The position numbers and the translations under genes were made by a program. Source: Virgibacillus_F flavescens (GTDB lineage: Bacteria; Bacillota; Bacilli; Bacillales; Amphibacillaceae). From it: a stretch of DNA of 64,000 bases. Below the pieces are notes generated by a model. The model was given only the letters and a program-made list of their open reading frames with translations. It was not told the DNA's origin and did no database searches. The DNA lies in the NCBI RefSeq assembly GCF_050574275.1, contig NZ_CP192260.1, positions 124,001 to 188,000 of the forward strand. Direction: 5' to 3'. This document shows, piece by piece, positions 1 to 7,846 of the stretch (positions are counted from its first letter, which is position 1; the number at the start of each line of letters is the position of its first letter).

Positions 1-472
1 AACTAACCACATTATCATTATACATTTCTAGCTTTTTCAGAATTGCTACCTTCTCTTTTTCAAACTGGTGATTCCACTTAAACATTTTCCAAAAAATCTT
101 TAATGAAGGAACATAGTTAGCTTTTTCGCGGCCAAGCTTCTGAAGCAAATATCTGCGAATAATGCGATAGATTCGCACAAAATATTTCGTATCAATTACT
201 AGAATTACATCTGCCTCTTGAATGCTTTTCATGACCCAGTCAAAGCTGTGTACACCTTCTATAATCCACGCTTCTCTATTCAATAAGGTTGCGAAATAAT
301 TATCTCTTTCCTCTGGAGTCCGCTTTACATCGTGTATTTCTTCGTTTTCTCGTCGTTTCCAAACGACATTATCCAGCTCAAAGCAAGCAATACCAGTCTT
401 TTCTGATAGCCTCCGAGCAAATGTTGTTTTACCGCTTCCCACTGATCCAATAATATGTATTTTTGTTTGCAC
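1..472 (-). CDS. P-loop nucleotide kinase-like protein, 3' end outside window
   Basis: Reads from a GTG at 472 toward the left edge and is cut by the window, so about 157 residues are seen. The N-terminus has a Walker A loop (IIGSVGSGKTT, residues 6-16), followed by an adenylate kinase/shikimate kinase-like layout with a small lid region and conserved WIIEG near residue 70. This matches the group often annotated as topology modulation or FlaR-type kinases, whose substrate is not known. The GTG is preferred because the frame has a TAA a few codons upstream and AAAGGG lies about 8 bases before it. It is followed at short distance by the Nudix gene on the same strand upstream (stop at 498), so the two may be cotranscribed. 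Confidence 0.8.
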   Translation of the reverse strand, partial: MQTKIHIIGSVGSGKTTFARRLSEKTGIACFELDNVVWKRRENEEIHDVKRTPEERDNYFATLLNREAWIIEGVHSFDWVMKSIQEADVILVIDTKYFVRIYRIIRRYLLQKLGREKANYVPSLKIFWKMFKWNHQFEKEKVAILKKLEMYNDNVVS

Positions 473-497
473 ATCTTCAACCCTTTATGCTTAGAAA

Positions 498-905
498 TTA
501 GAAATTTACTAAAAATGGATGATTTTCTTCATTTAAAGAATCTTCTATTCTGGCACGGAAATTCTTCCACGTCACCATCTTAAGCGCCTCTTCCAATGGA
601 AAGTAAGCTACTTCAAGACTCTCGCTGCTGGTCGTTAATTCTCCTCCAACCGGTCGCGCCAGGAATAACGTATTACAGATACTCTTAGCCACATTCTGGT
701 AAATTCCGCAAAACTTTATGACTTCAATATCTATTCCGGATTCTTCCTTTGTTTCCCGAATCGCTGCATCTGTCAGCGACTCACCTTCTTCCACTTGCCC
801 ACCTGGCATTTCCCAGCCTCTGCGTGGTCCTTTAATTAATAACAATTCACCTTCGTCATTCAGCACAATGGTTGCTGCTGATACGATATGCTTTGGTGCA
901 TTCAT
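498..905 (-). CDS. Nudix hydrolase
   Basis: A 135-residue single-domain Nudix protein. The full Nudix box (G-x5-E-x7-REUxEExGU) is at residues 36-58, with the metal-binding REtkEE core intact. Such proteins hydrolyse a nucleoside diphosphate linked to another group (oxidised dNTPs, sugar nucleotides, dinucleotides); the substrate cannot be told from sequence. The upstream FosB gene ends 14 bases before its start, so the two form a tight minus-strand pair, together with the kinase downstream. A role in metabolite clean-up is inference. Confidence 0.9.
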   Translation of the reverse strand: MNAPKHIVSAATIVLNDEGELLLIKGPRRGWEMPGGQVEEGESLTDAAIRETKEESGIDIEVIKFCGIYQNVAKSICNTLFLARPVGGELTTSSESLEVAYFPLEEALKMVTWKNFRARIEDSLNEENHPFLVNF

Positions 906-919
906 TATAGACGCTCCTT

Positions 920-1348
920 TTAATCATAGAATGTCATATGTTTTTTATCTTTTCTATAGTAATCCAACCGATCCTGAAGCGTACCGGTATGCAACTCAAA
1001 TTTATGCCCATCCAGATCTGTAAAATAAATGGACTTCTTATCCTGACTATCCCGTTTTCGTCCGTCCAGGATAGTTGCGCCATGTTTTTCAAGATGCTCA
1101 CAAGCCGCCTCAAAATCTGCCTCAGCAATACTGAAAGCAGTATGTGTATAGGAGCCATGTATCTCCTGCCGCGGTATATCTTTTTCCTCATTTAGAGCAA
1201 GCCATAGTCCGTTCAAATCAAAATAAGCAGTGCTCTTACCTTTAACCAGAAGTTTGGCATTAAGTACTGTCTGATAAAAGACTATCGACTCTTCCAGATT
1301 GGAAACAGAAAATAATAGATGATTGATTCCCTTTAGTTGCAAGTTCAT
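920..1348 (-). CDS. fosB: FosB-like metallothiol transferase (fosfomycin resistance)
   Basis: A 142-residue VOC-fold protein that closely follows the Bacillus FosB pattern: GINHLLFSVSNLEESI at the N-terminus, WLALNEE near residue 50, SYTH near 66-69, and the C-terminal block IYFTDLDGHKFELHTG followed by LQDRLDYY. The expected metal ligands are His10, His69 and Glu118. FosB adds a thiol, bacillithiol in Bacilli, to the epoxide of fosfomycin in the cytosol using a divalent metal. A related general thiol-transfer VOC enzyme remains possible, but the match runs over the whole length. AGGAGG lies just upstream of the ATG. Confidence 0.88.
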   Translation of the reverse strand: MNLQLKGINHLLFSVSNLEESIVFYQTVLNAKLLVKGKSTAYFDLNGLWLALNEEKDIPRQEIHGSYTHTAFSIAEADFEAACEHLEKHGATILDGRKRDSQDKKSIYFTDLDGHKFELHTGTLQDRLDYYRKDKKHMTFYD

Positions 1349-1368
1349 CCTCCTTTAAAGTCGTTGCT

Positions 1369-1571
1369 GCTGAAAAATAGTACATACTTGGTAAATCTGC
1401 CGTCGCATCTTCGAATATACTTCGCTTTCCGCGGGCGAGTGTCGAGCCTCTTCGGACTGGCGTCCTACGGGTCTCGCCGATCTCTTAATTCCCGCAGGAG
1501 TCTTCGTATATTCGAAGATGCTAGGTTGAGTTGAACATGTTACCTATTAAAATCTACCACTTTTTCAGTGA
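1369..1571. repeat. MITE-like palindromic repeat, copy A
   Basis: The spacer between two minus-strand genes holds a GC-rich palindromic element. Perfect 16-base inverted arms (GCATCTTCGAATATAC) lie at 1405-1420 and 1506-1521 around a core with CTTTCCGCGGGCGAG and CCCGCAGGAGTC. The outer ends are imperfect inverted repeats, GCTGAAAAATAG on the left and CTTTTTCAGT on the right. The core is nearly the reverse complement of the copy at 17286-17404. It encodes nothing plausible. Confidence 0.85.
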
Positions 1572-1581
1572 ATCTTTAAAT

Positions 1582-1977
1582 CTATGGAGCGACCAGTTCT
1601 ACTTTTATTCGATCGGGGTCTTCAAAGAAAACAGCATAATAATCTGATCCGCCTGCATACGGATGCGCATCCGTATATAATATCGTTACATTCTTTTTCT
1701 TTAATTTACTTGTCACTTCGTCGACATGCGCGCGGGATTCAGCGTGAAATGCTAGATGGTTCAGTCCAACTCGTCGCCTGTGATAGGGCACATCAAGAAA
1801 TTCTTCATCTGTCTGAACAAAAACAATATAGGAGTCACCAAGCTTGTAGCTGCGACCCGCGTCCCATTTTTGATAGACATAATATCCTAAGTCCTCAAGA
1901 AACCAGCCCCAAAATTCAACTGATTGTTTCAAGTCTGATACGTATAATTCCACATGGTGGATTAATCCTCTGGTCAT
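1582..1977 (-). CDS. VOC family (glyoxalase/bleomycin resistance) protein
   Basis: A 131-residue vicinal oxygen chelate protein. It has the two beta-alpha-beta-beta-beta halves: GLIHHVELYVSDLKQSVEFW at the start and GLNHLAFHAES near residue 72, ending in the typical FEDPDRIKVELV. Candidate metal ligands are His8, His74 and the C-terminal Glu. The family includes glyoxalases, dioxygenases and drug-binding proteins; the substrate cannot be assigned. It lies between FosB and another VOC gene, all on the minus strand, so this looks like a small detoxification cluster. Confidence 0.85.
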   Translation of the reverse strand: MTRGLIHHVELYVSDLKQSVEFWGWFLEDLGYYVYQKWDAGRSYKLGDSYIVFVQTDEEFLDVPYHRRRVGLNHLAFHAESRAHVDEVTSKLKKKNVTILYTDAHPYAGGSDYYAVFFEDPDRIKVELVAP

Positions 1978-1991
1978 GAGTTACCCCCGTA

Positions 1992-2423
1992 TTATTTAAT
2001 AATTAACATATCATTTTTGTCAAATTCCCAGTTATCACCAAATGCTACTTCCCAGTAATAGCCATCCGGATCTGTGAAATAACCACTATAGCCTCCCCAG
2101 AAAACACGCTCAGGTGGTTTCACAATACTTCCTCCTGCAAGTTTAGCTTTCTCCATCACTTCGTCTACCTCTTCGGCAGATTTAGCATTATACGCGAGGG
2201 TTATCCCTGGGAACTTCCCTCTTACTGGTGGCTCATTCTCATTAATGTCTTTAGCGAGCTCATTCAAAGGATACAATGCAAGCTTAGTACCCGCATTGTT
2301 AAAAAAAACAATTTCTGGGTTATCACTGTCTTCTGTTGTTTCGAAACCAAGTCCATCCCGGTAAAATGTAAGCGATTTTCCAATGTCGTCCACGCCAAGT
2401 GTTAAAAGATTCAATCTATTCAT
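1992..2423 (-). CDS. VOC family protein
   Basis: A 143-residue VOC protein with LTLGVDDIGKSLTFYRDGLGFET at the N-terminus and the common C-terminal GYFTDPDGYYWEVAF. The central segment PERVFWGGYSGYF is typical of the family usually annotated as glyoxalase/extradiol dioxygenase-like. Metal ligands are not complete by eye in the first half, so it may bind rather than convert its ligand. It ends 14 bases before the next VOC gene and is probably cotranscribed with it. Confidence 0.85.
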   Translation of the reverse strand: MNRLNLLTLGVDDIGKSLTFYRDGLGFETTEDSDNPEIVFFNNAGTKLALYPLNELAKDINENEPPVRGKFPGITLAYNAKSAEEVDEVMEKAKLAGGSIVKPPERVFWGGYSGYFTDPDGYYWEVAFGDNWEFDKNDMLIIK

Positions 2424-2630
2424 TGTGCAATTCTCCCTTATTAATTTATTTTATTGATAAATCAAACCTATATGTCTGTCATTCTCTCCTGATCTTTGGC
2501 TCATGACTCTCGAGTTTGCACTGTTCTCTCCTGAAAATCAATATGTCTCTACCGAGTTTAAATCCCTGCCGCCCGACTGGAAGAAGCACTTCTCCTGAGT
2601 TGTTGAAGTTCTCTCCCAGCGTCAGATTAA

Positions 2631-2654
2631 AGCTGCATCAAATTGATGCAGCTT
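2631..2654 (+). terminator. 24-base perfect palindrome followed by a T run
   Basis: Arms AAGCTGCATC and GATGCAGCTT with an AATT centre make a perfect palindrome. On the plus strand it is followed by AGTCTTTTT, as in a rho-independent terminator, but all neighbouring genes are on the minus strand. It lies in the 2424-2726 spacer, where nothing else is seen. It may instead serve as an operator or as a weak terminator for tyrS. Confidence 0.4.
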
Positions 2655-2726
2655 AGTCTTTTTAGTATGGTTTCTATTCTATATCAAAGCTCAATAATTG
2701 TGAAGCAATTTTCAGAATGCTTACAT

Positions 2727-3968
2727 TTATATCTTCAATTTAACAAACTTCCGCTTTCCAACCTGTAAAACAAGATCATTGTGTATTTCCACAATATGAT
2801 TCGGGTCTTCCACCTTTTCCTGATTCAGTCGGATACCACCATTTTTAATCATGCGGCGTGTTTCACTTTTGGATGGAAGCATGTTTAACTCAGCTACCAA
2901 ATCCAGAATCCCTACCTGTAGATCTTTTACCCACACAACTTCCTGAATTTCATCAGGCATTTGATTTTTTTGGAAAACTGTCTGGAAATACTTCTTACTT
3001 TCCTCAGCAACATTCGTATCATATAACATTTCCACAAAGGAAAACGCCAGCCGTACTTTAGCATCCCGTGGGTGCAGTGATCCGTCGCTTAACTGTCTTT
3101 TTACAGCTGCCACTTCCTCTATGGATAGGTTCGATGCCAATTCAAAATACTTGCCAATAAGTTCATCTCTTATGGACATAGTTTTTCCAAAGATATCGTT
3201 TGATTGCTCATCGATACCAATGTAGTTGTTCTTAGATTTGGACATTTTTTCTACCCCGTCTAACCCTTCGAGTAGAGGCAACGTAATGACCACTTGCTTT
3301 TCTTTTCCAAACTGCTCCTGAATCTGACGTCCAAACAATACATTAAATTCCTGATCCGTTCCACCGAGTTCAATGTCCGATTCCAGGGCTAGTGAATCGT
3401 ACCCCTGCATGATTGGGTAGAAAAATTCATGCAAGTAAATTGGCTTATTGGTTTTATACCGATTATCGAAATCATTTCGCTCGAGCATCCTTGCTACTGT
3501 AACATTGCTGGCCAACTGCAGTACCTCAGCAAAATCAATCTTAGACAGCCACTTTGAATTATAGTGCAGTTCCACAGCTTCCATGTCAATAATCTTTCCA
3601 AATTGGTCAAAATACGTTTGGGCGTTGTATTTCACCTGCTCATCAGTCAACGCTACTCTCGCAGTTGCCTTCCCTGTAGGATCGCCAATTTTACCTGTGA
3701 AATCACCTATAATAAGCTGAATCGTGTGTCCTAACTCCTGGAATTGCTTCAATTTATTTAAAACAACCGTGTGACCGATGTGAATATCTGGTGCAGTTGG
3801 ATCCAGTCCGAGCTTCACCTTGAGTGGTTTGTTATTTACAAGTGACTTAGCAATTTTCTGTTTGAACGCTTCGTCAGGTATTATTCCAACTACACCATAT
3901 GATAAAATTGTATACTGGCGATTAAGCTCCTCTAATTGTTCTTCCGTTAACTTTTCAATGTAATTCAT
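2727..3968 (-). CDS. tyrS: Tyrosyl-tRNA synthetase
   Basis: A class I synthetase of 413 residues, the usual bacterial TyrS length. It shows the HIGH-like motif as HIGHTVV after LDPTAPDIHIGH, the tyrosine-site segment with QGYDSLAL, GGTDQEFNVLFGR, and the KMSKS loop. The C-terminus is an S4-like RNA-binding domain (SETRRMIKNGGIRLNQ). It charges tRNA-Tyr in the cytosol. A longer frame exists upstream to 4031, but it runs through the T-box terminator; the ATG at 3968 has AAGGAGGAAATAAG directly before it. Control is by the T-box leader. Confidence 0.97.
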   Translation of the reverse strand: MNYIEKLTEEQLEELNRQYTILSYGVVGIIPDEAFKQKIAKSLVNNKPLKVKLGLDPTAPDIHIGHTVVLNKLKQFQELGHTIQLIIGDFTGKIGDPTGKATARVALTDEQVKYNAQTYFDQFGKIIDMEAVELHYNSKWLSKIDFAEVLQLASNVTVARMLERNDFDNRYKTNKPIYLHEFFYPIMQGYDSLALESDIELGGTDQEFNVLFGRQIQEQFGKEKQVVITLPLLEGLDGVEKMSKSKNNYIGIDEQSNDIFGKTMSIRDELIGKYFELASNLSIEEVAAVKRQLSDGSLHPRDAKVRLAFSFVEMLYDTNVAEESKKYFQTVFQKNQMPDEIQEVVWVKDLQVGILDLVAELNMLPSKSETRRMIKNGGIRLNQEKVEDPNHIVEIHNDLVLQVGKRKFVKLKI

Positions 3969-3984
3969 TCTTATTTCCTCCTTA

Positions 3985-4239
3985 TATACAAAAAAAGACA
4001 CATCCCAAATCAAGGGACGTGTCTTTATCACGCGTTACCACCCAAGTTGAAGGCAATGCCTCCCGCTCAAAAAGATATCGGATTTACCGTCTTCAACTAA
4101 TTGCCAATTGGCTTTCATAAAAGAAGCTCTGGAAGGTAATTCATCTGGACTCCTGTATCGATTCGCAGCACCCATCGACTTTCTGAAACAATGAAATCCA
4201 CACTACTTATTTCCGTCAACACTATTTGGTATTTATATT
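3985..4239 (-). ncRNA. T-box leader of tyrS (tyrosine specifier)
   Basis: The leader contains the T-box core AACTTGGGTGGTAACGCG (around 4028-4045, minus strand), close to the consensus GGGTGGNACCGCG. Downstream is a terminator hairpin and T run. Stem I carries the AGTCGATGGGTGCTGCGAAT-like block, and a TAC triplet at 4136-4138 lies in the position expected for the specifier, matching tyrosine. Binding of uncharged tRNA-Tyr should favour the antiterminator and switch tyrS on. The specifier assignment is inferred from position. Confidence 0.9.
3990..4023 (-). terminator. T-box regulated terminator
   Basis: On the minus strand GACACGTCCC pairs with GGGATGTGTC around a short loop and is followed by seven Ts, 20-30 bases before the tyrS start. 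Confidence 0.88.
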
Positions 4240-4245
4240 AAAAAT

Positions 4246-4274
4246 ATAGTACGTTAGTTCCTGTGTGATGTCAA
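4246..4274 (-). promoter_or_regulatory. Sigma-A promoter of the tyrS leader
   Basis: On the minus strand a perfect TTGACA (4274-4269) is separated by 17 bases from TACTAT (4251-4246). Transcription would start near 4239, just before the T-box stem I. Confidence 0.75.
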
Positions 4275-4385
4275 TATTTATAAAAATGTTTATCGATTTC
4301 ACCGAGAGATAAGAAGTATTCTAGTGACACAAATTAGATATCAATAGTAAAATAAAATTATCACGAGTAAAGGTAGTGGCGTAGA

Positions 4386-4559
4386 ATGAAATTTGATAAG
4401 CTCGACTGGTTTTTGTTACTAATAGTGATAGTTGTTTCTGTAGCTGTTTATGCATTATTTAGTGAAAAAGTGCCGTTCAACTATCTAATAATTATCATCC
4501 TTGTTATTGGTTTAATAACTGGGATTTTGAGAAGAGCAGTATCTAAGAAAGAGAAATGA
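4386..4559 (+). CDS. Small two-helix membrane protein
   Basis: A 57-residue frame starting ATG AAA TTT GAT with AAAGGTAG about 10 bases upstream. Residues 8-25 (FLLLIVIVVSVAVYALF) and 32-48 (NYLIIIILVIGLITGI) are strongly hydrophobic, and the C-terminus is basic (RRAVSKKEK). No function is recognisable. It stands alone between the tyrS promoter and pepF; the region behind it to 4746 holds no further gene. Confidence 0.65.
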   Translation: MKFDKLDWFLLLIVIVVSVAVYALFSEKVPFNYLIIIILVIGLITGILRRAVSKKEK

Positions 4560-4746
4560 ATATTCCTATTTTGGAATACTTGTTTCTCTTTTTTGATATT
4601 TCTAATTGGAAAGAGAACATATTACATCTCATATATTGACTATTGTAATCCTCGATACTTATTTGAGGTCAGCCTCTAGATGGATGCAAGAAAATTAGAA
4701 ATTCTCTATACTTCTAAGTACTAACAGTTTTTAGGAGGAATTATAT

Positions 4747-6537
4747 ATGGAGAAAGTAATCAGTGAAAACTGGGACCTTGATTCTCTTTATCCTGGTGGG
4801 AAAGAATCAAGTGAATTAAAGAATTTAATAGCACGACTAAAAGCGAACATGATTGTACTGCAGAAAAAAGTTCAAACGTTTGATCAATATGAAACCGACA
4901 ATTTGGTTAATCTCCTTCTGGAAATGCAGGAATTCATGAGTTCTGCCTTTGAACTGGATGAGTTCTTAATCTGTCTCTACGCTGTTAATGTGGAGGATCC
5001 TGACATTGCTAAGCTAATCGACGAAAGTGAAAAAATTAAAGCGAGGGTTGAGTCACTAAAAATCGATATAGATGGAGTTATAGCAAAGCTTTCGGAGGTA
5101 GAATGGGAAAAGTTACTGCAGCACAATGATGTGAATGGATACCGCTTTTACTTAGAAGAACGAAAACAAAAAATGGAAGACAAGTTACCACTAGAGATGG
5201 AAAAACTAATAGGAGAGCTTTCCGTTAATGGATTTATTGGGTGGGAAGAATATTATGAGCAAATGATGGGAAATTTGCGCATTCCAGTTGAAAAGGGCGG
5301 AAAAACCGAAGAACTTTCGATCGGGCAAGCGCTGAGTTATATAATGTATTCAAGTGAACGCTCCAATCGACAGCAATCAGCTCGCGCACTCGTTGAAATA
5401 TGTAAGAAGCAATCAGACGAATTCACTACAGTTTTAAACCGAATTAACGGATTTCGATTGGATGTATACAAAAAAAGAGGCTGGGATAATGTTTTAAAAG
5501 AAGCGATGGAAGAGAATCGAATTAATGAAAATACGGTTCAGGCGATGGTTTCCACACTTAAAGATAATCGAGCTGTCGCCCAATCCTTTTTAAAACGGAA
5601 AGCTAACGTTATGAAGCTGGAGAAGTTGAGCTGGTATGACACGGACACGCCTAGTTTTACTTCCAATGAAAAAATTTCCTATAGTGAAGCTGCTGATATT
5701 GTGGTTACCCAGTTTTATAAATTTAGTGAAAAGCTTGGCAATTTTGCAGAGAAAGCCTTTCACGATGGTTGGATTGAAGCGGAAGATCGAACAGGCAAAA
5801 TGCATGGTGGATTTTGTGCATATATGCCTCATGAGAAAGAAAGCCGTATTTTCCTGACGTATACGGGGAGCTATCAGGATATCGTAACAATTGCACATGA
5901 ATTAGGTCATGCATACCATAATTATATTTTGCAGGATGAACCTGCATTTAACCAACAGATCAGCGTAAGTGTTGCTGAAACAGCATCCACCTTTGCTGAG
6001 AACCTGGTATTAGATGCTGCCATTGAACACGCATCAAATGAAAAGGAAAAACTATCGCTTCTGGAATTGAAAATAATGAATGGATTGAAATACCAGGTGA
6101 TGGTACCGGCGATGTTTGAATTCGAACAACGAATATATGAAAAAAGAAAACTAGGGCCACTAACTTCAGATGAAATTTCCCATTTGATGAAGGATGTAAT
6201 GAATGAAACTTATGGAGATACTATTGATGAGCAGAACCATTATCTCTGGATGACCATTCCTCATTTTTTTCATACTGACCTTGCATTCTATAACATTCCT
6301 TATACCATTGGCTATCTCTTCAGTAACGGTGTATATGCATTGTCTAAGGAACAAGGGAAACAGTTTCCTGATCAATATGATGAATTATTGCGTAACTCCG
6401 GAAAAATGACCGTTGAACAATTAGCTTCTAGTTTCCTTAAACAGGACATAAGTCAGAAAGGTTTCTGGGATGCTTCGATTCATCCAACGATAAAAGCAAT
6501 CGACGAATATCTAAAGCTTACGGAAAAAATGGTATAA
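4747..6537 (+). CDS. pepF: Oligoendopeptidase F-type M3 metallopeptidase
   Basis: A 596-residue M3 family peptidase of the pepF/M3 type. The zinc site HELGH is at residues 384-388, with the third ligand expected in SVAETASTFAEN about 25 residues later. The N-terminal half is the helical oligopeptidase domain, and PYTIGYLFSNGVY near the C-terminus matches the substrate-binding region. It cleaves short peptides in the cytosol. The start has TTAGGAGGAATT directly upstream. It stands as a single gene; a shared terminator lies beyond the following repeat. Confidence 0.95.
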   Translation: MEKVISENWDLDSLYPGGKESSELKNLIARLKANMIVLQKKVQTFDQYETDNLVNLLLEMQEFMSSAFELDEFLICLYAVNVEDPDIAKLIDESEKIKARVESLKIDIDGVIAKLSEVEWEKLLQHNDVNGYRFYLEERKQKMEDKLPLEMEKLIGELSVNGFIGWEEYYEQMMGNLRIPVEKGGKTEELSIGQALSYIMYSSERSNRQQSARALVEICKKQSDEFTTVLNRINGFRLDVYKKRGWDNVLKEAMEENRINENTVQAMVSTLKDNRAVAQSFLKRKANVMKLEKLSWYDTDTPSFTSNEKISYSEAADIVVTQFYKFSEKLGNFAEKAFHDGWIEAEDRTGKMHGGFCAYMPHEKESRIFLTYTGSYQDIVTIAHELGHAYHNYILQDEPAFNQQISVSVAETASTFAENLVLDAAIEHASNEKEKLSLLELKIMNGLKYQVMVPAMFEFEQRIYEKRKLGPLTSDEISHLMKDVMNETYGDTIDEQNHYLWMTIPHFFHTDLAFYNIPYTIGYLFSNGVYALSKEQGKQFPDQYDELLRNSGKMTVEQLASSFLKQDISQKGFWDASIHPTIKAIDEYLKLTEKMV

Positions 6538-6624
6538 ACAAAAGACAGGCAAGATAACTAAATGGTTAAGTGAAAAGACGCGAAGAGGCGAACAAAGCAA
6601 AATATAATTTCAGCGCAGACACTT

Positions 6625-6755
6625 AGCGTAGTCAAAATACGTAGACTCCTGCGGGAACAGCGCGAGCTGAAGATCCCGGTGGAATAGCGTTTTTTGCATT
6701 CCGAGGAAGCTGAAGCCGTGCCCGCGGAAAGCGAAGTATTTTGACGCAGCGACGT
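6625..6755. repeat. Palindromic GC-rich repeat, diverged copy
   Basis: Arms GTCAAAATAC (6631-6640) and GTATTTTGAC (6736-6745) enclose the same core blocks as the other copies (GACTCCTGCGGGAAC and CCCGCGGAAAGCGAAG). The CTGAAAAAG end motif of the 1.4 and 17 kb copies is not present, so it is a different subfamily or has lost its ends. Confidence 0.75.
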
Positions 6756-6780
6756 TAAAAATAGTTTTTTCATAGCAAAT

Positions 6781-6813
6781 AATCCTAACGAAGTCGAAAG
6801 CTTCGTTAGGATT
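6781..6813. terminator. Bidirectional terminator between pepF and carbonic anhydrase
   Basis: Perfect 13-base arms AATCCTAACGAAG and CTTCGTTAGGATT around a 7-base loop. T-rich sequence follows on the plus strand and A-rich sequence precedes it, so it can serve both converging genes. Confidence 0.8.
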
Positions 6814-6832
6814 ATTTTATTTATACTATACT

Positions 6833-7399
6833 TTAGTCCCTGCTTTTTTCCATATCAATCACTGTAAGTTCACCGGTCTCAGGCGAAATCGCAAGCCCAT
6901 GAACTGGCGTATTAGCCGGAAGAAAAGGATGTTTCCGGATGATATCAACGCTGTTACGTACGTTTTCTTCTACATCGTCAAACCCTTGCAGCCACTTATC
7001 AACGTCTACACCAGATTCGCGCAAATTATCAAGCGTGGAAGATTCCATTCCTCCCTTTAATGCTTTATCAACGATGGAATCCGCATTCATTCCGGTCATT
7101 CCACAGCCATAGTGGCCAATTACCACTACCTCTTCAGCTTTTAGTTCATAAAGCGCGACAATAATGCTGCTCATTGCACTTTCAAATGGATCCTTAATCA
7201 TGGCACCTGCATTTTTGACGATCTTTGCGTCACCATTCTTTAAATTCATTGCTTTCGGAAGCATTTCCAATAAGCGTGTATCCATACATGTTAAGATAAC
7301 CATTTTTTTATCTGGAAATTTTGATGTTGCATACTTTTCATATTCCTTGTTTTTTACAAATTCCTTATTAAAGTCTAAGATATTTTCTACGACAGACAT
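6833..7399 (-). CDS. Beta-class carbonic anhydrase (YtiB-like)
   Basis: A 188-residue protein with the beta-carbonic anhydrase zinc site: Cys38 and Asp40 in CMDTRL, and His96-x2-Cys99 in GHYGCGM. The NAGAMI segment near residue 63 is also typical. It interconverts CO2 and bicarbonate in the cytosol. Length and sequence resemble B. subtilis YtiB. The shortened C-terminus is normal for this subgroup. It converges with pepF across a shared terminator. Confidence 0.92.
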   Translation of the reverse strand: MSVVENILDFNKEFVKNKEYEKYATSKFPDKKMVILTCMDTRLLEMLPKAMNLKNGDAKIVKNAGAMIKDPFESAMSSIIVALYELKAEEVVVIGHYGCGMTGMNADSIVDKALKGGMESSTLDNLRESGVDVDKWLQGFDDVEENVRNSVDIIRKHPFLPANTPVHGLAISPETGELTVIDMEKSRD

Positions 7400-7427
7400 G
7401 CCTACACCCCTATATCAGATTTTAGTT

Positions 7428-7737
7428 TTAATTAGGGAAGATCTTTCCGGGATTTAAGATATTGTCAGGATCAAGTGATTTTTTGATCATCTTCATTACA
7501 GGTAATGCATTTCCATGCTCTAAATCCTGATATTGAATTTTACCTAGTCCTACTCCATGTTCCCCAGTACAAGATCCTCCACGCTTTAGATAATCCACTA
7601 TAAATCTATTATATTCTTTTGCATTTTCCATTTCAACTTGGTTATCAGTATCGACCATAAGCGTTGTGTGGTAGTTTCCATCCCCAACATGGCCAACAAT
7701 TCCGCATTTCAGATCGTACTTCTTCATAGCTGTCCTA
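7428..7737 (-). pseudogene. 3'-end duplicate of the FAD-linked oxidase gene
   Basis: About 103 codons that copy the C-terminal part of the oxidase at 10213-11586, including GIVGHVGDGNYHTTLM and the GGSCTGEHGVGLGKI block. The DNA differs at scattered sites and lacks one in-frame codon (YLKRGG instead of YALKRGG). Homology stops abruptly near 7737; the rest of the gene, with the FAD-binding half, is absent. It cannot make an enzyme. Together with the intact gene it flanks the surface-protein/sortase locus as direct copies. Confidence 0.88.
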
Positions 7738-7846
7738 AACAAGCAAAGAAATTTTAAGAATCAAAATATTATATTGCTAAAAACCTTCTACCACATTATA
7801 ATCTTCTAGAGCACATTACATTTTTTAGAGGAGAAAAGGATGAACG

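Noticed and set aside
1337..1534. 65-codon plus-strand frame in the repeat at 1.4 kb
   Set aside because: Open only because the GC-rich palindrome lacks stops; similar frames appear in every copy, also in the other orientation.
3969..4031. N-terminal extension of tyrS
   Set aside because: It would translate the T-box terminator hairpin; the ATG at 3968 has the ribosome site.
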